24,864 bases of DNA, taken from a virus. A program made the translations under genes and the position numbers. The stretch is taken from positions 1-24,864 of IMG/VR virus record IMGVR_UViG_3300020721_000021, one strand, 5' to 3'. Each line of letters opens with the position of its first letter. The stretch's first letter is position 1. Of this stretch, positions 20,204 through 24,864 are shown one piece after another. The notes beneath the pieces are model-generated. The model was not told where the DNA came from. It made no database searches and saw only the letters and a list, made by a program, of their open reading frames with translations.

Positions 20204-20842
20204 TTAAAGTATCTGACTAAATGTAAATCTATCTTCTTTTATTGCTTTAATTTCTTTATCTTTTAAAATAATTAAGTTATCAACACTTTTCCATTTTTGC
20301 GTATCTCTTTCAGTTTCATATCCTTTGACCTCAATATAAATATCTAACTCTTCTAAGTAAAAGTCCGGGAAATACTTGTGTACTCCTCCGTTCCATTCAT
20401 AATCAAAATATCTTACCCGTTTTGTCCACTTGATATGTTGTTTATCTAACCATATCGCAACGATGAGTTCCCAACTACTATGCATCCACTCGTCTTTGTA
20501 TAGAGATTTTTTAGCTCTACCGCAAAAATTCTTATATGAATAAGATTCAGGATGATTTTCTATATTCTTCTGTGCTTGAATCTTCATATGCAAAGACCAC
20601 TCTGCTCGTTTTTCAGCAGTCCAATATAAATCTGATTTAACTTTTTGTTTAGTTAAAGATTCTTTGCTACGAGGTTGGGCTGTACCTTTGATATACTGAT
20701 TTGATTTTTTTCTTTTACTTTGAAACTCTTTACTCTCAAACGGACTTTTTTGTCTGTCAGGGTTTTTCTTACACAATCTTTCATGGTTAATCAATGAATT
20801 ATTGTTCTTACATTCTTTATTACAAAATTTACATATTAACAT
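20204..20842 (-). CDS. PD-(D/E)XK homing endonuclease inside a tRNA gene
   Basis: About 212 aa. The N-terminal finger CKFCNKECKNNNSLINHERLC with linker KKNPDRQK is like those of the GIY-YIG enzymes here. The C-terminal nuclease has SSWELIVAIWLDKQ, KYFPDFYL (PD) and IYIEVKGY (ExK), the PD-(D/E)XK core also used by the tRNA-intron enzyme I-Ssp6803I. I prefer the ATG at 20842, since the one at 20854 touches the AAGGAG with no spacing. The gene occupies nearly all of the insert, leaving little room for a group I intron core. Confidence 0.82.
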   Translation of the reverse strand: MLICKFCNKECKNNNSLINHERLCKKNPDRQKSPFESKEFQSKRKKSNQYIKGTAQPRSKESLTKQKVKSDLYWTAEKRAEWSLHMKIQAQKNIENHPESYSYKNFCGRAKKSLYKDEWMHSSWELIVAIWLDKQHIKWTKRVRYFDYEWNGGVHKYFPDFYLEELDIYIEVKGYETERDTQKWKSVDNLIILKDKEIKAIKEDRFTFSQIL

Positions 20843-20886
20843 TTGGTAGTGCATCTCCTTCTAGTATTTATGTTTTTTTGAAAAAA

Positions 20887-20910
20887 GCACTACCATTATG
20901 CTATATTACC
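20887..20910 (-). tRNA. 5' half of the split tRNA (CAT)
   Basis: GGTAATA, TA, D-arm GCAT-AATGGTA-GTGC. It matches the 3' half at 20144-20188 by a 7-bp acceptor. GGTAGTGC (D-arm) can also pair with GCACTACC at the endonuclease start, forming an 8-bp hairpin around its AAGGAG. Confidence 0.75.
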
Positions 20911-20978
20911 ATATATTAAAACACACTGGCTTGGAATTTCAGCAAATCATGTTATATTTTCAATGTGTTTTAATATAT
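20911..20978 (-). repeat. 15-bp inverted repeat between tRNA-Lys and the split tRNA
   Basis: ATATATTAAAACACA (20911-20925) and its complement (20964-20978) form a perfect stem. One arm abuts the split tRNA's first base and the other meets the CCA of tRNA-Lys. It probably sets processing of the two tRNAs. Confidence 0.7.
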
Positions 20979-21054
20979 GGTGGAACCGATGGGGCATGAT
21001 CCCATAACCTATCGCTTAAAAGGCGATTGCTCTATCCAATTGAGCTACGGTTCC
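20978..21054 (-). tRNA. tRNA-Lys (TTT)
   Basis: Acceptor GGAACCG/CGGTTCC, D-stem GCTC/GAGC, anticodon arm ATCGC-CTTTTAA-GCGAT, discriminator A, encoded CCA. The T-loop is the unusual ATCATGC. Confidence 0.92.
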
Positions 21055-21147
21055 AATAGTTTGTCAGTTTCTTTATTTTGTTTTCGTTTCATAATTGTTT
21101 CCTAAATTAAAATTGGTGCTACTATTATGCTATCATAATGCCTATTT

Positions 21148-21221
21148 TCGGGAATACTGGATTCAAACCAGTGGCTTCACCGCCCCAAACGGTGCACTCT
21201 ATCAGACTGAGTTAATTCCCG
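21148..21221 (-). tRNA. tRNA-Pro (TGG) with an extended end helix
   Basis: Acceptor CGGGAAT/ATTCCCG, anticodon arm CACCG-TTTGGGG-CGGTG, T-loop region CTGG-TTTGAAT-CCAG. The leader (21222-21232) and trailer (21138-21148) are perfectly complementary for 11 bp, extending the acceptor to 18 bp. CCA is not encoded. The precursor must be opened or cut within a long duplex. Confidence 0.88.
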
Positions 21222-21237
21222 AAAATAGGCATTAAAT

Positions 21238-21312
21238 TGGATTCCCTAACGGGATTTGAACCCGTGTTATTGGAGTGAAAATCCAATATCCTAACCGCTA
21301 GACGATAGGGAC
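21238..21312 (-). tRNA. tRNA-Glu (TTC)
   Basis: Anticodon arm TTGGA-TTTTCAC-TCCAA, T-arm ACGGG-TTCAAAT-CCCGT, encoded CCA. Acceptor GTCCCTA/TAGGGAA has G-A at 1-72. Confidence 0.88.
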
Positions 21313-21325
21313 AAAACTTAAGAAT

Positions 21326-21607
21326 GAAGTAATTCGCATTCACGCCGCTTAGGTATCAACAAATTACTTCATAATTTAAAAAATTGTGTAAAGTTGCTGG
21401 CGTTCCAACATTCTATTGCAAACGTTCCTGGTGATCAATTCCAGTATGTAAGCTTACCTTCGTCAATCTTATTACAATCACCGCCTCAGGTGTACCTGAT
21501 ATTTTATTGGGCATTAATTGTACATAATTGACTTACAGTCATAGACATGTATCCAGCTTTTACCATCCCACGACACTTTACTTTGCCGTATTGAACTATT
21601 AAGTTCA
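21326..21607 (-). ncRNA. Structured untranslated region, no gene found
   Basis: Downstream of the promoter at 21614 there is no credible frame for about 280 nt. Several stems are visible: GAACT/AGTTC at the 5' end (21589-21602), TGACT/AGTCA, CAGGT/ACCTG, GGTGAT/ATCACC enclosing TGTAA/TTACA, GTTG/CAAC, and the 9-bp GAAGTAATT/AATTACTTC (21326-21370). It may be a non-coding RNA or decayed tRNA-like units. No family recognised. Confidence 0.45.
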
Positions 21608-21613
21608 AGTTCT

Positions 21614-21641
21614 ATTATACTTACAATAAAATTATTGTCAA
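21614..21641 (-). promoter_or_regulatory. Sigma70 promoter of the tRNA-Glu/Pro/Lys/Ile/Leu array
   Basis: TTGACA (21641-21636), 16 bp, TATAAT (21619-21614) on the minus strand, directly after tRNA-Asp. Confidence 0.83.
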
Positions 21642-21650
21642 GTATTAATT

Positions 21651-21725
21651 TGGCGCCTCGTAGGGGAATCGAACCCCTTTATCTCAGTAGACAGCCGAGC
21701 AGAATAACCAATATCTGAACGAAGC
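21651..21725 (-). tRNA. tRNA-Asp (GTC)
   Basis: Acceptor GCTTCGT/ACGAGGC (one T-G), anticodon arm CTCGG-CTGTCTA-CTGAG, T-arm AGGGG-TTCGATT-CCCCT, discriminator G and encoded CCA. It is followed by the promoter of the next tRNA group. Confidence 0.9.
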
Positions 21726-21732
21726 AATAATT

Positions 21733-21790
21733 TACAGGATGCACTTTTGCCTTTTATGAGAAGAAAGTGATTGCTGTAGGCATCCTAAAA
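21733..21790 (-). ncRNA. E element 3: Y RNA-like structured RNA
   Basis: Closing stem AGGATGC/GCATCCT (21736-21742 with 21780-21786), then CTA and CAGCAA, 3' CCTGTAA. The interior stem CACTTT/AAAGTG continues as CTT/AAG and is capped by the 7-nt loop CTCATAA, identical to the initiator tRNA-Met anticodon loop. It lies 2 nt after the CCA of tRNA-Tyr. Confidence 0.65.
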
Positions 21791-21792
21791 TT

Positions 21793-21886
21793 TGGTGGGT
21801 TCCTGGCGACTTGCACACCCTGTCCTAATACTACCCCACCGTTTTTTAGACGGATGATTTACAGTCATCTGGCGGGAAAGGAACCC
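21793..21886 (-). tRNA. Aberrant tRNA-Tyr (GTA)
   Basis: Acceptor GGGTTCC/GGAACCC, anticodon arm GATGA-CTGTAAA-TCATC, variable arm CCGT/ACGG, discriminator A and encoded CCA. The D region is too short (no GG, no 3' D-strand). About 18 extra nt starting TGGGG lie between the variable arm and the T-arm, and the T-loop reads TGCAAGT. The GGGG could pair with CCC of the D region. Confidence 0.65.
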
Positions 21887-21945
21887 AATTTTTATAACAC
21901 TCTCCTGCTATGCATTTTAACTGATTCGTAGTCAGTGAAGAATGT

Positions 21946-22050
21946 ATATTAAAACATACTATAACGGACTTGAACCGTCCACTCAGAGTGCTATGCATTG
22001 AGCTGTTCTCCCAACAAGGCATATTATTAGCCTTAAGTATGTTTTAATAT
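21946..22050 (-). ncRNA. tRNA-like element with 15-bp end helix
   Basis: ATATTAAAACATACT (21946-21960) pairs perfectly with 22036-22050. Inside, on the minus strand, are AGGC/GCCT, TTGGG/CTCAA, CACT/AGTG and a T-arm GACGG-TTCAAGT-CCGTT. No standard anticodon with T33 can be placed. Just downstream, 21920-21936 forms an isolated anticodon-like arm, ACTGA-CTACGAA-TCAGT (Arg ACG). It may be a decayed or rearranged tRNA-Arg. Confidence 0.45.
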
Positions 22051-22104
22051 TGAACCACACATTACTATGACACTAGCCACATTATTGCATATCTCGACTA
22101 CAAT

Positions 22105-22201
22105 AACAGGGGATGTTAATTCATCCTTTCATAATATATGGTTTAATATTACTATCCCATCGATAGTATGTCTATTGATATTATCTCCAGAACCCCCTGT
22201 T
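22105..22201 (-). other. Inverted-repeat element, no gene
   Basis: AACAGGGG (22105-22112) and CCCCTGTT (22194-22201) can close a roughly 97-nt domain holding a 7-bp hairpin TACTATC/GATAGTA (22150-22168) and GGATG/CATCC. No frame of note. Strand is assumed from the array direction. It may be a further structured RNA in the tRNA transcript. Confidence 0.4.
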
Positions 22202-22244
22202 TTTTAAACGTTTATAGTGTGTTTTGGGTTCATCAGGTGTACCA

Positions 22245-22273
22245 TTTTATATCACTGTTTGTGTGTTTGTCAA
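22245..22273 (-). promoter_or_regulatory. Weak sigma70 promoter before the tRNA-Tyr/Asp group
   Basis: TTGACA (22273-22268), 17 bp, ATAAAA (22250-22245). The -35 box is perfect but the -10 box is poor. Confidence 0.45.
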
Positions 22274-22303
22274 CTACTTTTTTAAGGAGTCTAAAAACCA
22301 GAA

Positions 22304-22380
22304 AACCCTGAGAGTTTTCACTTTCAGGGTTCTTTGAACAACTAACTTAAACTTTATAAATTATGTCTTCAAAGAACCCT
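22304..22380 (-). terminator. Possible translation-coupled attenuator
   Basis: Two exclusive hairpins share AACCCTGA (22331-22324). Hairpin I pairs AGGGTTCTTTGA (22380-22369, inside the last codons of the 42-aa gene) with TCAAAGAACCCT (22337-22326). Hairpin II pairs AACCCTGA with TCAGGGTT (22311-22304), followed by a T-rich tail (TTCTGGTTTTT). A ribosome at the stop codon would block I and favour II. Confidence 0.55.
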
Positions 22381-22489
22381 TACGATACTCCGGTGCACTA
22401 TTAAGATCAATAGATAAACCAAACCATACAGGCGAACAAATGCCCATAGTTGTATAAGGTTTTAGCTGTTGATGTAATTGTGTTTTCAT
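22361..22489 (-). CDS. 42-aa peptide, possible leader peptide
   Basis: AGGAATTTTGATACA precedes the ATG. The peptide (MKTQLHQQLKPYTTMGICSP and onward) has no known motif and no run of a single amino acid. Its transcript begins near 22531 with a 5' hairpin ACAGTTG/CAACTGT (22512-22529), and its last codons form one arm of the attenuator-like structure. It could be an ordinary small protein or a sensor of translation. Confidence 0.6.
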   Translation of the reverse strand: MKTQLHQQLKPYTTMGICSPVWFGLSIDLNSAPEYRKGSLKT

Positions 22490-22537
22490 TGTATCAAAAT
22501 TCCTTTTATAAACAGTTGACCCCAACTGTTGATATGT

Positions 22538-22566
22538 ATTATACTCTTATTTATACTTTGTGTCAA
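22538..22566 (-). promoter_or_regulatory. Sigma70 promoter of the 42-aa gene and tRNA array
   Basis: TTGACA (22566-22561), 17 bp, TATAAT (22543-22538); exact consensus. Confidence 0.86.
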
Positions 22567-22579
22567 GCACTATTTTAAA

Positions 22580-22638
22580 AAAGTTTAGCTATCTTTTAGA
22601 TAGTATTTTTATTTAGTAAATACGCAAAAAAGATAGCT
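22580..22638 (-). terminator. Intrinsic terminator after dam
   Basis: AGCTATCTTTT (22638-22628) pairs with AAAAGATAGCT (22597-22587), with inner GTATTT/AAATAC-type pairing, followed by AAACTTTTTT on the minus strand. It lies between the dam stop and the next promoter. Confidence 0.7.
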
Positions 22639-22672
22639 ATAATAGGTGTATTTTACACTATTTCTTAAATAA

Positions 22673-23482
22673 TTATAGTTTTTTATACAAAGCCAATAGT
22701 TCTTTGGCTTTTATTCGGTTATTACCCTTAGATGAAATAGATCTTTGAACATCAAATTCAAAGATCATAGCTTCGGAGTAATTCTCTAAAGTCCAATCAG
22801 TACTATGATTTGATATTAATACGGGAACATCTTGTTCGCGTAGTGATATTGCCAAATCTCGTAACTCTTCTTGGTCTTGTATGTTAAACCCACCAACCGT
22901 ATACGATGTAAAGTATGCAGTATCAGTAAGTGGCACATATGGTGGGTCACAATAGTAAACATCACCATAAACAGGATTTTTCATGGTAACTCTAAAATCT
23001 GCATTAATAAATGTTGCTGTTTTAGATTTTTCATAAAATGCCTTCATTTCATTTTCTGGAAAATATGGTTTATCATATTTACCAAATGGAACATTAAATC
23101 CACCTTTTTTATTGTATCTGCATAATCCATTAAAACAATGTCTATTAAGATAAAGAAACAATGCAGATTTTAAACGTATATCCAATGTGGTATTAAACAC
23201 CACTCTATTTTTTAAATATTCATCTTGTGTATTATTAGATGATATAAAGAAAGTTTTACAATAATCTATAAATTGTTGACCTTCTGTTTGTAGATGTTTA
23301 TATAGATTTATAATATCATTGTTGGTATCTGCTAACAGATAATCATCAAATTCAGTATTCATAAATACTGCACCAGATCCAACAAAAGGTTCTACTAATC
23401 TATTTCCAGATGGTAGTACCGTATTAATTTTTTCACATAAACGAGTTTTTCCACCAGCCCATTTTAAAAATGGTTTTTGCAT
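22673..23482 (-). CDS. dam: DNA adenine methyltransferase (Dam type)
   Basis: 269 aa, class D12 N6-adenine methylase. KWAGGK (7-12) and FVGSGAVF (33-40) bind S-adenosylmethionine; DPPY (179-182) is the catalytic motif; SNHSTDWT and the C-terminal RIKAKELLALYKK fit T4 and E. coli Dam. GATC is the likely target, by family. It would protect phage DNA from restriction or mark it for repair and packaging. AAGGATAC precedes the ATG and a terminator follows. Confidence 0.93.
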   Translation of the reverse strand: MQKPFLKWAGGKTRLCEKINTVLPSGNRLVEPFVGSGAVFMNTEFDDYLLADTNNDIINLYKHLQTEGQQFIDYCKTFFISSNNTQDEYLKNRVVFNTTLDIRLKSALFLYLNRHCFNGLCRYNKKGGFNVPFGKYDKPYFPENEMKAFYEKSKTATFINADFRVTMKNPVYGDVYYCDPPYVPLTDTAYFTSYTVGGFNIQDQEELRDLAISLREQDVPVLISNHSTDWTLENYSEAMIFEFDVQRSISSKGNNRIKAKELLALYKKL

Positions 23483-23513
23483 ATAGTATCCTTAATATGT
23501 TTCTATTATTAAT

Positions 23514-23542
23514 ATTATATATTAATTTTTGATATATGTCAA
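23514..23542 (-). promoter_or_regulatory. Sigma70 promoter of dam
   Basis: TTGACA (23542-23537), 17 bp, TATAAT (23519-23514); exact consensus, directly after the kinase stop codon. Confidence 0.87.
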
Positions 23543-23546
23543 TATA

Positions 23547-23996
23547 TTATAGTGTTGTTATTAAATCTATATAACTAGTAGTTAAATCATTTACTATTTT
23601 TGTACTCCACATATCAGAATCTTGTTCGGTAACTCTAAAATGATAATTCTCAGGTGGTATAAACATCTTATTAGTATTGTCAAATCTACCACTGTTAATG
23701 GTATCAACCCATATTATTATATTTGGGTTTATTTCATCTCTAAATTCTGGCAACGGTGCCACCATATCTATTATAATATATCCAGTAAGATGTTTATCAG
23801 CACATTCTTTCATTCGTTTAGCTTGTCGTAATCTTCCTTCATATGAAAAATCCCAATCATCTAATTTTTGTCTAAGAAAGTCAGCATTATACCAATTTAC
23901 TGTATATCCTATATTTGTAAGTTTGTTTGTTATTTGTTCTGCTAGTGTAGTTTTTCCTGTGCCGGGTAAACCACATACCAATATTACTTTTTTCAT
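23547..23996 (-). CDS. P-loop kinase, adenylylsulfate kinase-like
   Basis: 149 aa. Walker A GLPGTGKTT at residues 9-17. NADFLRQKL and the GRLRQAKRMKECAD helix match the APS kinase (CysC) pattern GDNVR...R..R, followed by IIIDMVAPLPEFRDEI and IIIWVDT. It may phosphorylate adenylylsulfate, a nucleotide or RNA ends; related phage proteins are often annotated as APS kinase without proof. It could also partner the RNA ligase, but it lacks a clear polynucleotide kinase signature. Confidence 0.78.
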   Translation of the reverse strand: MKKVILVCGLPGTGKTTLAEQITNKLTNIGYTVNWYNADFLRQKLDDWDFSYEGRLRQAKRMKECADKHLTGYIIIDMVAPLPEFRDEINPNIIIWVDTINSGRFDNTNKMFIPPENYHFRVTEQDSDMWSTKIVNDLTTSYIDLITTL

Positions 23997-23997
23997 A

Positions 23998-24294
23998 TTA
24001 TTTCATAGAAATTATCTTTTGTACAGAAAAATAAGGTTTAATAATATTCATAAAAGATTTAAAGTCATGAATACCACCTACTAATCCAGGTGCAGGACTA
24101 TTATCACCAAAAGTATAAAAATACCAAGAATCAGAATGTTCACTTACATATAACGATCCATTTTTAGATTTCTTTACATGAGTTTTAAAGAATTTCTTTA
24201 ATTCATCAGGTATATGTCTACCATTATACCCACCAATATGAATATTAATAGGTTTTTCTCTAAATTTATTTTCTATAATTTGATTTATTTTCAT
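23998..24294 (-). CDS. Hypothetical 98-aa protein
   Basis: I start at 24294, where AAGAGTAATATT precedes the ATG; earlier codons read through a hairpin-rich leader. The protein has NIHIGGYNGRHIPDELKKFF, YVSEHSDSWYFYTFGD and PAPGLVGGIHDFKSF, which looks like a compact alpha/beta fold, but no family is recognised. It is co-transcribed with the kinase. Confidence 0.65.
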   Translation of the reverse strand: MKINQIIENKFREKPINIHIGGYNGRHIPDELKKFFKTHVKKSKNGSLYVSEHSDSWYFYTFGDNSPAPGLVGGIHDFKSFMNIIKPYFSVQKIISMK

Positions 24295-24318
24295 AATATT
24301 ACTCTTAATAATGTATTT

Positions 24319-24347
24319 ATTATAATAAGTAGAACTAAAGTTCTCCA
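24319..24347 (-). promoter_or_regulatory. Possible promoter of the 98-aa gene
   Basis: TATAAT (24324-24319) with TGGAGA 17 bp upstream (24347-24342), a 4/6 -35 match. Hairpins AGAAC/GTTCT and AGTGGT/ACCACT overlap or precede it. Confidence 0.4.
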
Positions 24348-24419
24348 GTGGTTCACTTACGTTCACCACTATTATCTATCAATAATATTATAATTATTAT
24401 CTTTTAATACTATTCATCT

Positions 24420-24864
24420 AGATTACGATTTACGGATTTTTGCCCCCAAAATGGGAGCAAAATACATAATTTCATCTGAGTTGACTTCATTACCTAGCGT
24501 TACACTAATTACAGAGGCGGTTGGCCAGTACCTCGAAGTGCGTCTTTTGTTTCTATGTTCCAACGGTGGTATTAGGAAAACACGCTAGTCGCATTCCTAA
24601 TACGTCTGGGAATTACCCAGTCTTTTAGCCTTGTTTTTTTTATTCAAATTACCGAAATTGGTTTTACTTAAGGCGTATCCAATCATCATCCACAACACGA
24701 GGTGTGGGTAGTCAGTAAAGTCGCTGCTTTTGCTCAGCTGTTTCCCTCCATGCGAAGAACATTCCATTTCCTGGGGCACCCATTAATCTACCGGTGCGAG
24801 TATTTCAAAAGTGTTTGCCTATGGAGCCTAATGATTGCCTAAGATTTGCCTAAGATGGTATTAT
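24420..24864. other. GC-richer, structured, apparently non-coding segment
   Basis: Visibly richer in G and C than the rest, with no convincing gene on either strand. Stems include TTTTGC/GCAAAA around CCC/GGG (24448-24472), CTAGCGT/ACGCTAG, CTAAT/ATTAG, GTTGG/CCAAC, the alternative GTATTAGGAA/TTCCTAATAC, CTGGG/CCCAG followed by a T-rich tract, CCACA/TGTGG and GCACC/GGTGC. At the very end the minus strand has four TAGGC repeats 11-12 bp apart. It could be one or two non-coding RNAs, or imported DNA. Confidence 0.4.

Noticed and set aside
20189-20886. Group I intron in the split tRNA
   Set aside because: The endonuclease frame fills almost the whole insert, and I see no P7-type pairing or conserved core; kept only as an alternative.
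21045-21092. 15-codon minus-strand frame after AGGAAACAATT
   Set aside because: The ribosome-binding site is good, but the frame ends inside tRNA-Lys and is too short to support as a gene.
13620-21790. E elements as simple intrinsic terminators
   Set aside because: The 3' flank is GTTA rather than a T-run, and a single-stranded CAGCA motif is conserved.
22225-22240. Hammerhead ribozyme core (CTGATGA on the minus strand)
   Set aside because: The second conserved GAAAC segment after stem II is absent.
22548-22555. Minus-strand TATAAATA as a late promoter
   Set aside because: It lies in the spacer of a perfect sigma70 promoter; the same 8-mer occurs at other meaningless places in this AT-rich DNA.
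24463-24600. 45-aa plus-strand frame starting near ATGGGAGC
   Set aside because: It starts inside a strong hairpin, and has no ribosome-binding site or similarity I know.
24597-24779. 60-aa frame on the minus strand
   Set aside because: Codon choice is unlike the phage genes, there is no ribosome-binding site or recognisable domain, and the segment is full of hairpins.
1-24864. CRISPR array
   Set aside because: No regularly spaced direct repeats of CRISPR length; the only repeats are tRNAs, E elements and leader hairpins.

Overview
The window looks like an accessory region of a large, AT-rich tailed bacteriophage (about one third G+C by eye), probably T4-like and infecting a proteobacterium. 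Supporting this are a T4-type ATP-dependent DNA ligase, an Rnl1-like RNA ligase, Dam methylase, a phage ClpP, many short genes with overlapping stop/start codons, a tRNA array, and many homing endonuclease genes. Almost every ordinary gene is on the minus strand. They sit in short operons, each led by a near-consensus sigma70 promoter (TTGACA, 16-17 bp, TATAAT). The plus strand carries almost only homing endonuclease genes.

Layout. 1-9.4 kb: DNA ligase operon; ClpP; an operon with a translation factor IF-1 homologue, an AbrB-like protein and a metallophosphoesterase; and an RNA ligase operon. 9.4-13.1 kb: two GIY-YIG endonuclease genes. One separates the two halves of a Ro60-like protein (helical DUF2828/TROVE-like half and von Willebrand A half). 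13.1-17.9 kb: RNA-rich segment with tRNAs, GroES, a parvulin, a methyltransferase, small zinc proteins, acireductone dioxygenase and a family of structured RNAs. 17.9-20 kb: lipoprotein, GT25 glycosyltransferase and small genes. 20-22.3 kb: dense tRNA and tRNA-like array, including one tRNA gene split by a PD-(D/E)XK endonuclease gene. 22.3-24.3 kb: a possible attenuator, Dam and a kinase. 24.4 kb to the end: GC-richer, structured, apparently non-coding DNA.

Most interesting system. A family of at least seven small RNAs (called E elements here) lies on the minus strand at 13.4-15.6 and 21.7 kb. Each has a 7-bp closing stem whose sequence changes with compensation, then three bases, then CAGCA, a variable interior, and usually CCTGTTA at the 3' end. 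One encloses a tRNA-like body with T-arm before D-arm and the acceptor stem capped by a GTAA loop. That is the topology of bacterial YrlA Y RNAs, which bind Ro60. Three of the RNAs lie just upstream of the Ro60-like gene. I infer a phage Ro60-Y RNA ribonucleoprotein system with several RNA paralogues, several of which display anticodon-like loops.

Other themes. The phage appears to carry its own translation-initiation parts (IF-1 and an initiator-type tRNA-Met). The endonuclease genes share a covarying leader hairpin and a C2HC zinc-finger module, and several have split or overlapped resident genes. Two genes show frame breaks at A7 runs, which may be real or assembly errors.
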